Assembly (NCBI RefSeq): GCF_001660485.1
Contig: NZ_CP013979.1
Location: 3,596,001 to 3,660,000 of the forward strand
DNA length: 64,000 bases
Reading direction: 5' to 3'
Source: Agromyces aureus
GTDB lineage: Bacteria; Actinomycetota; Actinomycetes; Actinomycetales; Microbacteriaceae
The translations under genes were made by a program, and so were the position numbers. How positions within the stretch are numbered: position 1 is the stretch's first letter; every line of letters begins with the position of its first letter. Positions 49,008 through 57,585 of the stretch are shown here, in pieces. The notes under the pieces were generated by a model, which saw nothing but the letters and a program-made list of their open reading frames with translations, had not been told where the DNA came from and did not search any database.

Positions 49008-50246
49008 TCAGACGCGCTCGAGCACGAGGGCCATGCCCTGGCCGCCGCCGACGCACATGGTCTCGAGGCCGTAGCGTCCGCCGGTGGCGGCGAGCCCGTT
49101 GATGAGCGTCGAGGTGATGCGCGCGCCCGTCATGCCGAACGGGTGTCCGACGGCGATCGCACCGCCGTGCACGTTGAGCCGCTCGGGATCGACGCCGAGC
49201 TCGCGCGCCGACGGGATCACCTGCGCGGCGAACGCCTCGTTGAGCTCGACGAGGTCGATGTCGTCGATCGAGAGTCCGGCGCGGGCGAGCGCCCGGCGCG
49301 ACGCCTCGACGGGTCCGAGTCCCATGATCTCGGGCGAGAGCCCGCTGACGCCCGTCGATACGATGCGGGCGAGCGGCTGCAGCCCGAGCTCGTCGACGAT
49401 GCGGTCGGAGACGACGACGACCGCCGCGGCGCCGTCGTTGAGCGGGCAGCAGTTGCCGGCGGTCACGGTGCCGTCGGGGCGGAACACGGGGTCGAGCCCC
49501 GCGAGGGCCTCGACCGTGACGCCGGCGCGCGGTCCGTCGTCGGCCGAGACGACCGTGCCGTCGGCGAGGGTCACGGGAGTGATGTCGTTCGCCCAGAATC
49601 CCGAGGCGATCGCCGCTTCGGCACGCTGCTGGCTGCGGGCGGCGAAGGCGTCCTGCTCGTCACGCGTGACGCCGCGCAGCTCGGCGACGTTCTCGGCCGT
49701 CTGGCCCATGGCGATGTACGCGTCGGGCAGCAGGCCGTCGATGCGGGGGTCGTGCCAGGGGCGCAGGCCCGCGGCATCCGCCCCACCGACGGCTCGGGCC
49801 TGCGTGCGCGCCTCGGCCTCGTCGAAACGCGGGTTGGTGAGCTTCGCGCCCGGGATGTAGTCGGCCGAGCCGACGCCCATGTTCGACACCGACTCGACGC
49901 CCGCCGAGATGAACACGTCGCCCTCGCCGGCCTTGATCGCGTGGAAGGCCATGCGCGTCGTCTGCAGGCTCGACGAGCAGTACCGGTTCACGGTCGTGCC
50001 CGGCAACCCGTCGAGTCCGAGCAGCACGGCGACGATGCGCGCCAGGTTCATGCCCTGCTCACCGCCGGGCTGGCCGCAGCCGAGCAGCAGGTCCTCGACC
50101 CGGGCGGGGTCGAGCGCCGGAACCGCGGCGAGCGCGGCCTCGACCATCTGCACGGTGAGCTCGTCGCCGCGGATGCCGGCGAGCGACCCCTTGCGGGCGC
50201 GGCCGATCGGCGAGCGGGCGGTGGCGACGATGTAGGCCTCGGTCAT
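49008..50246 (-). CDS. Acetyl-CoA acyltransferase (thiolase)
   Basis: 412 residues. Nucleophile Cys90 in NRYCSSSLQT, NEAFAAQ, HGGAIAVGHPFG (catalytic His) and the second Cys in METMCVGGGQG-like segment LETMCVGGGQG are complete. It performs the thiolytic cleavage ending a beta-oxidation round (FadA type). Transcribed toward the MaoC gene, 166 bp after the acyl-CoA dehydrogenase stop on the same strand. The ATG has a GGAGA-type ribosome binding site. Confidence 0.95.
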   Translation of the reverse strand: MTEAYIVATARSPIGRARKGSLAGIRGDELTVQMVEAALAAVPALDPARVEDLLLGCGQPGGEQGMNLARIVAVLLGLDGLPGTTVNRYCSSSLQTTRMAFHAIKAGEGDVFISAGVESVSNMGVGSADYIPGAKLTNPRFDEAEARTQARAVGGADAAGLRPWHDPRIDGLLPDAYIAMGQTAENVAELRGVTRDEQDAFAARSQQRAEAAIASGFWANDITPVTLADGTVVSADDGPRAGVTVEALAGLDPVFRPDGTVTAGNCCPLNDGAAAVVVVSDRIVDELGLQPLARIVSTGVSGLSPEIMGLGPVEASRRALARAGLSIDDIDLVELNEAFAAQVIPSARELGVDPERLNVHGGAIAVGHPFGMTGARITSTLINGLAATGGRYGLETMCVGGGQGMALVLERV

Positions 50247-50389
50247 GGGTGGTCTCCTGTCGGGCGGTTCGGGCGGGGAGTAGGGGCTGGCGGTTCGGGC
50301 GGGGATGGTTGGGGGCGAGCGGATGCCGCGTGCGATGTCGCTGGTCTCGAGACGGCGCTGGCGCGCCTCCTCGACCGACGAACAGCGAG

Positions 50390-50407
50390 CGGATGCCGCG
50401 GCATCCG
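50390..50407. terminator. 18-bp perfect palindrome after acyl-CoA dehydrogenase
   Basis: CGGATGCCGCGGCATCCG, 4 nt beyond the minus-strand stop at 50412. It is identical to 52870-52887 and to a copy inside copC (131-148). It might end the transcript, though without a loop the stem would be short. Confidence 0.45.
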
Positions 50408-50411
50408 GAGT

Positions 50412-51641
50412 TCAGACGAAGGCGGCGATGCCCGTGATGGCGCGGCCGACGATGAGCGTGTTCATGTCGTACGTGCCCTCGAACGTATAGACGGCCTCGG
50501 CGTCGGCGAAGAAGCGCGCGGCACCGTGGTCGAGCTGGATGCCGTTGCCGCCCATGAGTTCGCGACTGCGGGCGACGACCTCGCGCATGCGCTTCGTCGC
50601 GAAGGCCTTGGCCATGGCCGAGTGGTGGTCCTTCTGGGCGTCCTCGTCGAGCATCTCGCTCACGCGCACGCAGAGCGCGATCGACGCCGTGATGTCGGCG
50701 AGCGAGTCGGCGAGCTTCTGCTGCACGAGCTGGAACGAGGCGATGGGCTTGCCGAACTGCACGCGGGTCTTCGCGTAGGCGAGGGCGGCCTCGTAGGCGC
50801 CGACGGCGACGCCGATCGCCTGCCACGCGACATCCGCTCGGGTGAGGCGCAGCACGATGGCGACGTCGCGGAACCCGTGGATCTCCTGCAGCCGGTCGGA
50901 CTCGGGCACGATCACGTCCTCGAGCACGATGTCGGCGTTCTCGACAGCGCGGAGCGACTGCTTGCGCTCGATCTTCGTGGCGGTGAAGCCCGTGGCCGGC
51001 TGGCGCACGAGGTAGCCCTTGACCTGGTCGTCGGCCGTGTCGCGCGCCCAGATGACGACGACGTCGGCGAAGGTCGCGTTGCCGATCCAGCGCTTGGCGC
51101 CGTTCAGCACCCACTCGTCGGTGCCGTCGGCGTTCGTGCGACGCGTGGCCGTGGTCTCGAGGCCCTTCGCGGTGTCGGAGCCGTGCAGCGGTTCGGTGAG
51201 GCCGAAGGCGCCGATGAGCTCGCCGCGCGCCATCGGCTCGAGCCACTCGGCCTTCTGCTCGGGCGAACCACCGACGGCGATCGCGTTCATCGCGAGCCCG
51301 GAGTGCACGCCGATGAAGGTCGCGGTCGACGGGTCGACACGCGCGATCTCGAGGGCGATCCAGCCGCGGTAGACGGCCGAGTTCTCGAAGTGCGCGACCT
51401 CGGGGATGCCCGAGCCGAAGAGGCCGAGCTCGGCGAAGCCGGGGATCAGGTGCCGCGGGCTCGTCGTCGCCTCCCAGCGGTCGTCGGCGCCGGGGCGCAC
51501 CTCGCGCTCGAGGTAGTCGCGGATCTCGGCGACCGAGGCCTGCTCGGCCGGGGTGAGGCGGCCCATGAAGCCGTAGAAGTCGGCGTCGAGCACGGCGCCG
51601 GCCGTCGCGGCCTCGGACTGGGGGTCGAGTGTGAGCGTCAT
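50412..51641 (-). CDS. Acyl-CoA dehydrogenase, glutaryl-CoA-dehydrogenase-like
   Basis: 409 residues. FAD-binding and substrate segments GAFGLTEPLHGSDT and LNGAKRWIGNATFADV match the glutaryl-CoA dehydrogenase subfamily; the C-terminal MGGNGIQLDHGAARFFADAEAVYTFEGTYDMNTL contains the catalytic Glu (FEGTYD). It would introduce the 2,3-double bond in a short or branched acyl-CoA. Divergent from a QsdR-like regulator over a dyad at 51676-51699. ATG 51641 was chosen at the conserved MTLTLDPQ start, upstream sequence in frame being the reverse of the regulator gene. Confidence 0.93.
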   Translation of the reverse strand: MTLTLDPQSEAATAGAVLDADFYGFMGRLTPAEQASVAEIRDYLEREVRPGADDRWEATTSPRHLIPGFAELGLFGSGIPEVAHFENSAVYRGWIALEIARVDPSTATFIGVHSGLAMNAIAVGGSPEQKAEWLEPMARGELIGAFGLTEPLHGSDTAKGLETTATRRTNADGTDEWVLNGAKRWIGNATFADVVVIWARDTADDQVKGYLVRQPATGFTATKIERKQSLRAVENADIVLEDVIVPESDRLQEIHGFRDVAIVLRLTRADVAWQAIGVAVGAYEAALAYAKTRVQFGKPIASFQLVQQKLADSLADITASIALCVRVSEMLDEDAQKDHHSAMAKAFATKRMREVVARSRELMGGNGIQLDHGAARFFADAEAVYTFEGTYDMNTLIVGRAITGIAAFV

Positions 51642-51675
51642 CGCTTCTCCGTTCGTCGGTGAACTCCTCCCACTA

Positions 51676-51699
51676 TGCATCATTTTCGAGAATGTTGCA
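51676..51699. promoter_or_regulatory. Imperfect 24-bp palindrome between ACAD and QsdR-like genes
   Basis: TGCA (51676-51679) and TGCA (51696-51699) flank the near-palindrome CATTTTCGAGAATG (51681-51694; CATTnTCGAnAATG). It lies in the divergent promoter and is probably the operator of the regulator at 51732. Confidence 0.5.
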
Positions 51700-51719
51700 C
51701 GCTCGTGTTCGGCGGCGAG

Positions 51720-51725
51720 TAGAGT
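51720..51725 (+). promoter_or_regulatory. -10 element of a leaderless promoter (QsdR-like)
   Basis: TAGAGT, 6 nt before the ATG at 51732; no ribosome binding site. Confidence 0.5.
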
Positions 51726-51731
51726 TCCGGC

Positions 51732-52445
51732 ATGCCGACGACGACCGGAACCGCCCACGAGATCGCCGAGGTGGGCCTGCGCGCCGCACCCTCGTGGCTC
51801 TCCGAACGCCTGGCCGACGGCGGGCACGCCGACGCGGTGCGCGCATTCGAGCTCGCACGCGAGACCTTCATCAGCGGCCGTCGCATCGACATGGGCTCGC
51901 TCGCGACGACCCTCGGCGTCGACCGCACCTCGCTCTTCCGCTGGGTCGGCAACCGCGACGCCCTGCTCAGCGAGGTGCTGTGGTCGCTCGCCGTACCGAC
52001 GCTCGTGCTCTCGGAGCACGCGACCGAGCGCCTGCACGGCGCCGAGCGCGTGGCCGAGCAGCTCTCGAGCTTCGCTGGCGCGCTGATCAGTGCGCAGTAC
52101 TTCCGCGACTTCCTGCGCCGCGAACCCGCCCGCGCGCTGCGCCTGCTCACGACGACCGAGAGCGAGATCCAGCGCCGCTACGTCGCCACCGCCCGCTGGC
52201 TCGTCGAACGCGAACTCGGCGGGCGCCCGCTCGGCGGCGCGATCACGACCGACGAGCTCGCCTACCTGCTCGTGCGCGTCTCGGAGTCGTTCACCTACGC
52301 CGACCTCATCGCCGGCGACACCCCGAGCGAGGCGCGGGCGCGGCGCGCGTTCCGCATCCTGCTGCGGGCCGACCTCGCCGGGGCGACGGATGCCTCGACG
52401 GAGGACGCCGCGCCGACGGATGCCGCAGCCGAGGTCGCGCCGTGA
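51732..52445 (+). CDS. QsdR/TetR-like transcriptional regulator
   Basis: 237 residues. A central helix-turn-helix (about 55-85) reads MGSLATTLGVDRTSLFRWVGNRDALLSEVLW, preceded by a 40-residue N-terminal extension. This layout and the FELARETFISGRRIDMG lead-in fit the QsdR family, named after the regulator of gamma-lactone catabolism in Rhodococcus. The C-terminus is Ala/Asp/Thr-rich. It is divergent from an acyl-CoA dehydrogenase and overlaps a thioesterase gene (GTGA), so a local repressor of acyl-CoA genes is likely. QsdR membership is from memory of the family, not a search. Confidence 0.8.
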   Translation: MPTTTGTAHEIAEVGLRAAPSWLSERLADGGHADAVRAFELARETFISGRRIDMGSLATTLGVDRTSLFRWVGNRDALLSEVLWSLAVPTLVLSEHATERLHGAERVAEQLSSFAGALISAQYFRDFLRREPARALRLLTTTESEIQRRYVATARWLVERELGGRPLGGAITTDELAYLLVRVSESFTYADLIAGDTPSEARARRAFRILLRADLAGATDASTEDAAPTDAAAEVAP

Positions 52446-52855
52446 CGCACCGCCCCGAGCGCCGCCCGTTCACCACGCGCTGGAACGACAACGACCAGTA
52501 CGGGCACGTGAACAACACCGTCTACTACGAGGCCATGGACACGGCCGTCAACACGTGGATGATCGAGCACGCCGGCCTCGATCCGCACGGCGACGAGCCG
52601 ATCGGGCTCGTGGTCTCCTCGAACTGCGAGTTCCGCGCGTCGGCGTCGTTCCCCGAGCCGCTCGAGGTCGCGATCGGCGTCGAGCGCTTGGGCTCGTCGA
52701 GCATCACGTGGTCGCTCGGCATCCACCGCAGCGGCGAGGCCGAGCCCATCGCCGAGGGCCGCTTCGTGCACGTCTTCGTCGATGCCGGGTCGCGTCGCCC
52801 CGTGCCGATCCCGGCCGGCATCCGCTCCGAGGTCGAGGCGCGCCTGCTCGCGTGA
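52442..52855 (+). CDS. Acyl-CoA thioesterase (4HBT hot-dog fold)
   Basis: 137 residues. The catalytic segment WNDNDQYGHVNNTVYYEAMDTAVN is typical of 4-hydroxybenzoyl-CoA thioesterase-like enzymes (Asp in DQYGHVNN). It would hydrolyse excess acyl-CoA. GTG start overlaps the regulator stop by 4 bp, so it is coupled to QsdR. A perfect palindrome follows 15 nt after the stop. Confidence 0.92.
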   Translation: MTHRPERRPFTTRWNDNDQYGHVNNTVYYEAMDTAVNTWMIEHAGLDPHGDEPIGLVVSSNCEFRASASFPEPLEVAIGVERLGSSSITWSLGIHRSGEAEPIAEGRFVHVFVDAGSRRPVPIPAGIRSEVEARLLA

Positions 52856-52869
52856 GTCACAGGGGCGAG

Positions 52870-52887
52870 CGGATGCCGCGGCATCCG
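52870..52887. terminator. 18-bp perfect palindrome after the thioesterase
   Basis: CGGATGCCGCGGCATCCG, 15 nt after the stop at 52855 and 10 nt before operator site 2. Confidence 0.45.
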
Positions 52888-52896
52888 GTTCACGAA

Positions 52897-52916
52897 CATA
52901 CCGACCGCGCGGTATG
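52897..52916. promoter_or_regulatory. Shared operator, site 2 (phosphotransferase operon)
   Basis: CATACCG, ACCGCG, CGGTATG: core ACCG-NN-CG-NN-CGGT as at site 1. TATGCT at 52913-52918 overlaps the right half and, with TTCACG at 52889-52894 (spacer 18), could be the promoter of the gene starting at 52998. Confidence 0.7.
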
Positions 52917-52997
52917 CTGTCATGACGGGCCGATGAAAGGCCCCTCGCGCACCACGGCGGTGCGGGCACCACGGCGGTGCCGGAAAGGCGATCGACG

Positions 52998-54146
52998 ATG
53001 ACCGACACCCCAGGGCTGAACCTCGAGGGCTTCTCCGCATGGCTCGCCGAGGCGCACCCCGAGCTCGCCGAGACCGGTGCCGAGACCGGCACCGGCGTGG
53101 ACCCCGCCCCGTGGTCCGCGACCCTCATCGCCGGCGGGCGCAGCAACCTCACCTATCGCGTCGACGGCCCGCGGGTGCCGCTCATCGTGCGCCGCCCACC
53201 GCTCGGCCACGTGCTCGCGAGCGCCCACGACATGGGGCGCGAGCATCGCGTGATCAGCGCGCTCGCCGATTCGGGCGTGCCCGTGCCGCCCGCGGTCGAC
53301 CTCGTCGACGACACCGAGGCGGCGCGCATCACCGGCACCCCGTTCTTCGTGATGCGCGTCGTCGAGGGCGTCGTGCTCGCGAATCCGCGCCAGAACGCCG
53401 ACTACACGCCCGCCGGACTGCACGGCCTCGGACTCGAGTTCGCGGCGACGCTCGCCAGACTGCACACGCTCGACGCGGCATCCGTCGGCCTCGCGGACTT
53501 CGGTCGACCCGACGGGTACCTCGACCGCCAGCTGCGCACCTGGCGACGACAGCTCGAAGCCTCGCGCAGCCGCGACCTGCCCGAACTCGACCGCCTGCAG
53601 CAGCGACTCGAGGAGCGGATGCCGCCGGCGGGCGACCTGCGCAGCGGCATCGTGCACGGCGACTACCGCCTCGACAACGCGATCATCACCGGACCGGCCG
53701 ACCGGCCGCGCATCGCGGCGATCCTCGACTGGGAGATGGCGACCCTCGGCGACCCGCTCGTCGACCTCGGCATGCTCGGCATGTACTGGAACATCGCGTC
53801 GCTCGCCCCCGACGCCGTCGGGCTCACGCGCAGCGCGGTCGACCCGGCCGCGGGCTACCCGGGGTTCGACGAGCTCGTCGATCACTACGCGCAGGCCGCC
53901 GGCATCCGCCCGCCCGACCTCACCTGGTACCGGGCGTTCGCGGCCTACAAGCTCGCGGTGATCCTCGAGGGCATCCACTACCGCTACCGCCAGGGTCAGA
54001 CCCTCGGCGAGGGCTTCGACCGCATCGGCCAGCTCGTCGAACCGCTCGCGAGCACCGGCCTCGCCCATGCCACCACGAGCTCGACGGGCGCCGGTGCGGC
54101 GACCACGAACTCGACGACCACGAACTCGACGATCGCAGGAGCCTGA
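52998..54146 (+). CDS. Aminoglycoside-phosphotransferase-fold protein of acyl-CoA loci
   Basis: 382 residues with the APH/ChoK kinase-like fold. GGRSNLTYRVD is the N-lobe loop, GIVHGDYRLDNAII the catalytic loop (HGDxxxxN) and AILDWEMATLGDP the metal motif. This is the family found fused to or beside acyl-CoA dehydrogenases (ACAD10/11), where it phosphorylates 4-hydroxyacyl-CoA substrates. The next gene is an acyl-CoA dehydrogenase, starting 4 nt later. The last 25 residues are Thr/Ser/Asn repeats, encoded by a small tandem repeat. Start chosen at ATG 52998 with AAAGG upstream. Confidence 0.9.
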   Translation: MTDTPGLNLEGFSAWLAEAHPELAETGAETGTGVDPAPWSATLIAGGRSNLTYRVDGPRVPLIVRRPPLGHVLASAHDMGREHRVISALADSGVPVPPAVDLVDDTEAARITGTPFFVMRVVEGVVLANPRQNADYTPAGLHGLGLEFAATLARLHTLDAASVGLADFGRPDGYLDRQLRTWRRQLEASRSRDLPELDRLQQRLEERMPPAGDLRSGIVHGDYRLDNAIITGPADRPRIAAILDWEMATLGDPLVDLGMLGMYWNIASLAPDAVGLTRSAVDPAAGYPGFDELVDHYAQAAGIRPPDLTWYRAFAAYKLAVILEGIHYRYRQGQTLGEGFDRIGQLVEPLASTGLAHATTSSTGAGAATTNSTTTNSTIAGA

Positions 54147-54149
54147 CGT

Positions 54150-55364
54150 ATGGATTTCAATCACGACGATCGAACGCTCGACCTCATCGACCGGGTCGAG
54201 GCGTTCGTGCACGAACGGGCGATCCCCGCCGAGCCGGTGCTCGACGCACAGCTCGCCGCGACCCCCGGCGAGTGGCGGTTCCGGCCCGTCGTCGACGAGC
54301 TGCGCACGGCCGCGCGCGCCGAGGGCCTGTGGAACCTGTTCCTCCCCGGCGAGCGCGGCGCGGGCCTCACGAACGTGCAGTACGCGCCGCTCGCCGAGCG
54401 CACGGGCTGGTCGCCCCGCCTGGCCCCGGTCGCGTTCAACTGCGCCGCACCCGACACCGGCAACATGGAGGTGCTCGCCGACTTCGGCACGCCCGAGCAG
54501 CAGGCTCAGTGGCTCGACCCACTGCTCGCGGGCGACATCCGCTCGTCGTTCTGCATGACCGAGCCGGATGTCGCGTCGAGCGACGCCACGAACATCGCCA
54601 CCCGCATCCGCCGAGACGGCGACCACTACGTGATCACGGGTCGCAAGTGGTGGTCGACCGGGGCGATGAACCCCGACGCGGCGATCTTCATCGTGATGGG
54701 GCAGACCGATCCGGATGCCGAACGCCACCGGCAGCAGTCGATGATCCTCGTGCCCCGCGACACCCCCGGTGTGCGCATCATCCGGCCTCTGACGGTGTTC
54801 GGGTACGACGACCGCGACCACGGCGGGCACGCCGAGATCGCGTTCGACGACGTGCGGGTGCCCGCCGGCAACCTCATCGCCGGCGAGGGCGAGGGGTTCG
54901 CGATCGCGCAGGCCCGGCTCGGGCCCGGCCGCATCCACCACTGCATGCGCGCCATCGGCATGGCCGAACGCGCGCTCGCCCTCGTGACCGAACGGGCGAA
55001 CTCGCGCGTCGCGTTCGGTCGGCCGCTCGCCGAACAGGGCGTCGTGCGCGAGTGGGTGGCCGAATCCCGCATCCAGGTCGAGGCCCTGCGCCTGCTCGTG
55101 CTGAAGACCGCATGGCTGATGGACACCGTCGGCAACCGGCAGGCCATGACCGAGATCCAAGCCATCAAGATCGCCGTCCCGAGGGCCGTGCAGCAGATCC
55201 TCGACCGCGCCATCCAACTCTTCGGCGCCGCCGGACTCTCGGCCGACCAGCCCCTCGCCGAGATGTTCGCCGGCGCCCGTTCGCTCCGCCTCGCCGACGG
55301 CCCCGACGAGGTGCACCTCAACGCCCTCGGGCGGGCCGAGCTGCGCAGGGCACCGCGCGCCTGA
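54150..55364 (+). CDS. Acyl-CoA dehydrogenase, ACAD10/11-like
   Basis: 404 residues. SFCMTEPDVASSDATNI and ITGRKWWSTGAMNPDAAIFIVMG are characteristic of the ACAD10/11-type branch; LGPGRIHHCMRAIGMAERAL and FGAAGLSADQPLAEMFAGARSLRLADGPDEVH (catalytic acid region) follow. Paired with the preceding APH-fold protein, whose stop lies 3 nt before this ATG, as in the mammalian enzymes that carry both domains. It could act on 4-phosphoacyl-CoA or related gamma-hydroxy acids, consistent with lactone-derived substrates (inference). Confidence 0.92.
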   Translation: MDFNHDDRTLDLIDRVEAFVHERAIPAEPVLDAQLAATPGEWRFRPVVDELRTAARAEGLWNLFLPGERGAGLTNVQYAPLAERTGWSPRLAPVAFNCAAPDTGNMEVLADFGTPEQQAQWLDPLLAGDIRSSFCMTEPDVASSDATNIATRIRRDGDHYVITGRKWWSTGAMNPDAAIFIVMGQTDPDAERHRQQSMILVPRDTPGVRIIRPLTVFGYDDRDHGGHAEIAFDDVRVPAGNLIAGEGEGFAIAQARLGPGRIHHCMRAIGMAERALALVTERANSRVAFGRPLAEQGVVREWVAESRIQVEALRLLVLKTAWLMDTVGNRQAMTEIQAIKIAVPRAVQQILDRAIQLFGAAGLSADQPLAEMFAGARSLRLADGPDEVHLNALGRAELRRAPRA

Positions 55365-55432
55365 CCGTCGGCCGCGACATCCGCTCACCCACGAACTCCC
55401 GCACCATCAACGACGATGAAAGGACCCCGCGC

Positions 55433-57046
55433 ATGACCCCCACGGCTCCCCACCCCGCCGACCCCGCGGTCGACGGCGACGGCTTCGGCACCCTCTCGGT
55501 CGCGAGCATGCTCGCCGAGTCGGCCGCCCGCATGCCGGCCCGCGCCGCCCTGCACTTCATGGGCCAGACGATCGACTACGGCACCCTGTGGGACCAGAGC
55601 CGTGCGTACGCCGGCGCCCTGCGCGATCAGGGCATCGGTCGCGGCGACCGGGTCGCGATGCTCGTGCCGAACGTGCCCGACTTCGCCCGCGTCTACTACG
55701 CCGCGCTCGCGCTCGGGGCGGTCGTGGTGCCCGTGCACCTGCTCTTCAAGGCCGAGGAGATCGGGTACGTGCTGCGCGACTCCGGCGCCGACGTGCTCGT
55801 CGCCGCCGGTCCGCTGCTCGGCGAGGCCGTGCCCGCCGCGACGGCCGCGGGCGTGCCGCTCCTGACCGTGCTCACGCCGCCCGTCGAGGCCGGCGGGCCC
55901 GACCTCCCCCGACTCGAGGCGTTGGCCGCGACATCCGCCCCCATCGAACGACACGTGTCGGTACGCCCGACGGATGCCGCGACGATCCTCTACACGAGCG
56001 GCACCACCGGCACGCCGAAGGGCGCCGTCGGCTCGCACCTCGCGATCGTCGAGCAGGTGCACTGCGCGCTCATCGACGCGTTCGACATGCGCGCCGACGA
56101 CGTCGTGTTCGGCGGGCTGCCACTGTTCCACACGTTCGGGCAGACCGCGGTCATGAACATCGCGTTCCGCAAGGGCGCGTCGATCATCCTGCTGCCCAGG
56201 TTCGACCCCGACGAGGCGCTCGAGCTCATGAACGCGCACGGCGCGACGGTGTTCACGGCCGTGCCGACGATGTTCGTGGGCATGGTCGAGGCCGCGGCCC
56301 GCGCCGACGCGCGTCCGCCGCTGCGCTACGCCGTGTCGGGCGGTGCCGCGCTGCCGGTGGCGCTGCTCGAGGCGTTCGAACGCGCGTACGGCGCCGAGGT
56401 GCACGAGGGCTACGGCCTGACCGAGACCTCGCCGACGGTGTCGTTCAACATGGTCGGCGAGCCGATCCGCCCGGGCACCGTCGGCCGCACCTACTGGGGC
56501 ATCGACGCCGCGATCGCCGACTCCGAGGTCGAGGGGCGCATCGAGTTCGTCGACCAGCCCGGCGCGCTCGGCGAGATCGTCGTGCGCGGCCACAACCTCT
56601 TCAAGGGCTACCTCGGCCGACCGGACGCCTCGGCCGAAGCCGTCGTCGACGGCTGGTTCCGCACGGGCGACCTCGGCACGATCGTCGACGGCATCATCAC
56701 GATCGTCGACCGCAAGAAGGACATGATCGTGCGCAACGGCTACAACGTGTACCCGACCGAGGTCGAGGCCGTGATGATGCGGCATCCGGATGTCGCCATG
56801 GCCGCCGTCTTCGGCGTCGCCGACGACACCCGCGGCCAGGAGGTGCACGCCGCGGTCGTCGCCCTCGACGGGCACGAGGTCGACCCCGAGGCGCTCGTCG
56901 CCTTCACCAAGGAGCGGATCGCCGCCTACAAGTACCCGCGCGTCGTGCACGTCGCCGAATCGCTCCCACTGGGCGGCAGCGGCAAGGTGCTGAAGCGCCA
57001 ACTCGTCGAGCAGTACTCGCCGGAGGCGGTGCGCCAGGCGCCCTGA
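55433..57046 (+). CDS. AMP-forming acyl-CoA ligase (FadD-like)
   Basis: 537 residues of the ANL superfamily. A3 phosphate loop YTSGTTGTPKGA (about 180-192), YGLTETSP (A5), GWFRTGDLG (A7), DRKKDMIVRNGYNVYP (A8) and the catalytic Lys in LGGSGKVLKR (A10) are all intact. It activates a carboxylic acid with ATP and CoA, the entry step to the beta-oxidation genes nearby. The chain is of the medium-size FadD13-like length. AAAGGA precedes the ATG. Third gene of the operon starting at 52998. Confidence 0.94.
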   Translation: MTPTAPHPADPAVDGDGFGTLSVASMLAESAARMPARAALHFMGQTIDYGTLWDQSRAYAGALRDQGIGRGDRVAMLVPNVPDFARVYYAALALGAVVVPVHLLFKAEEIGYVLRDSGADVLVAAGPLLGEAVPAATAAGVPLLTVLTPPVEAGGPDLPRLEALAATSAPIERHVSVRPTDAATILYTSGTTGTPKGAVGSHLAIVEQVHCALIDAFDMRADDVVFGGLPLFHTFGQTAVMNIAFRKGASIILLPRFDPDEALELMNAHGATVFTAVPTMFVGMVEAAARADARPPLRYAVSGGAALPVALLEAFERAYGAEVHEGYGLTETSPTVSFNMVGEPIRPGTVGRTYWGIDAAIADSEVEGRIEFVDQPGALGEIVVRGHNLFKGYLGRPDASAEAVVDGWFRTGDLGTIVDGIITIVDRKKDMIVRNGYNVYPTEVEAVMMRHPDVAMAAVFGVADDTRGQEVHAAVVALDGHEVDPEALVAFTKERIAAYKYPRVVHVAESLPLGGSGKVLKRQLVEQYSPEAVRQAP

Positions 57047-57109
57047 CGAGGTCGCATGTCGACACTCCGGCCGGACGTGGTACCTGTGGGCCTGCACATG
57101 TTGCCGAGG

Positions 57110-57115
57110 TAGCGT
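57110..57115 (+). promoter_or_regulatory. -10 element of a leaderless promoter
   Basis: TAGCGT, 6 nt before the ATG at 57122. Confidence 0.4.
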
Positions 57116-57121
57116 CCGGTC

Positions 57122-57349
57122 ATGAGTGACACGCATGGCTCGATCCGTCCCTCGCCCGCCGTCCCCGACGCGCAGTTGCACCTCTTCCACGCCGCCGACG
57201 TCGAGAATCGCAATGTCGCGGCCTTCTGGGCGCAGTACGACCTTGCCCCTCATAGCCGACGACGGTGGTTCGACGCGGCCGCGGCGTACTGGGGATCGGC
57301 TGCCACCACGGAGGTCGGCGCGGAACGCCGTGAGTCGAAATACCGCTGA
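57122..57349 (+). CDS. Small hypothetical protein
   Basis: 75 residues with no family I recognise. It contains QLHLFHAADVENRNVAAFW and a RRRWFDAAAAYWGSA helix. Codon use is acceptable though less extreme in GC3 than the neighbours. The case for a gene rests on a TAGCGT -10 exactly 6 nt before the ATG, the same arrangement as other leaderless genes here. It could also be a remnant. Confidence 0.45.
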   Translation: MSDTHGSIRPSPAVPDAQLHLFHAADVENRNVAAFWAQYDLAPHSRRRWFDAAAAYWGSAATTEVGAERRESKYR

Positions 57350-57585
57350 CGAGTCGACCGCGCCACGATCGTGCCATGAACCCGTCCGAGCGCGACACCG
57401 GGGGCGCCGAGAGAGCTGAACGCCAGCTCGCCACCAGCGTGCGCCGCCCGATTCGGACTCGCCGGCGACGGCAGCCGGATTGGTGCGGCGTTCGACAGAG
57501 GAAGACATACGCATTTCTCCCGTGCCCGTACCCGTGCCCGTGCCGCGAGCATGTGGCGGGCCGGGCGTGCCGCGGCGACCCCTGC
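57350..57585. other. Intergenic region with hexamer microsatellite
   Basis: 236 bp without a credible gene. Four direct copies of CCCGTG/CCCGTA lie at 57519-57542. Confidence 0.5.

Noticed and set aside
48342..51662. Over 1100-codon plus-strand frame opposite thiolase and acyl-CoA dehydrogenase
   Set aside because: Repetitive Asp/Val/Arg/Gly translation, a GC artefact.
52920..55388. Long minus-strand frame opposite the phosphotransferase and ACAD genes
   Set aside because: Shadow frame; opposite genes have complete motifs.
57519..57542. CCCGTG microsatellite as a possible CRISPR or regulatory array
   Set aside because: Only four 6-bp copies with no spacers; ordinary slippage.
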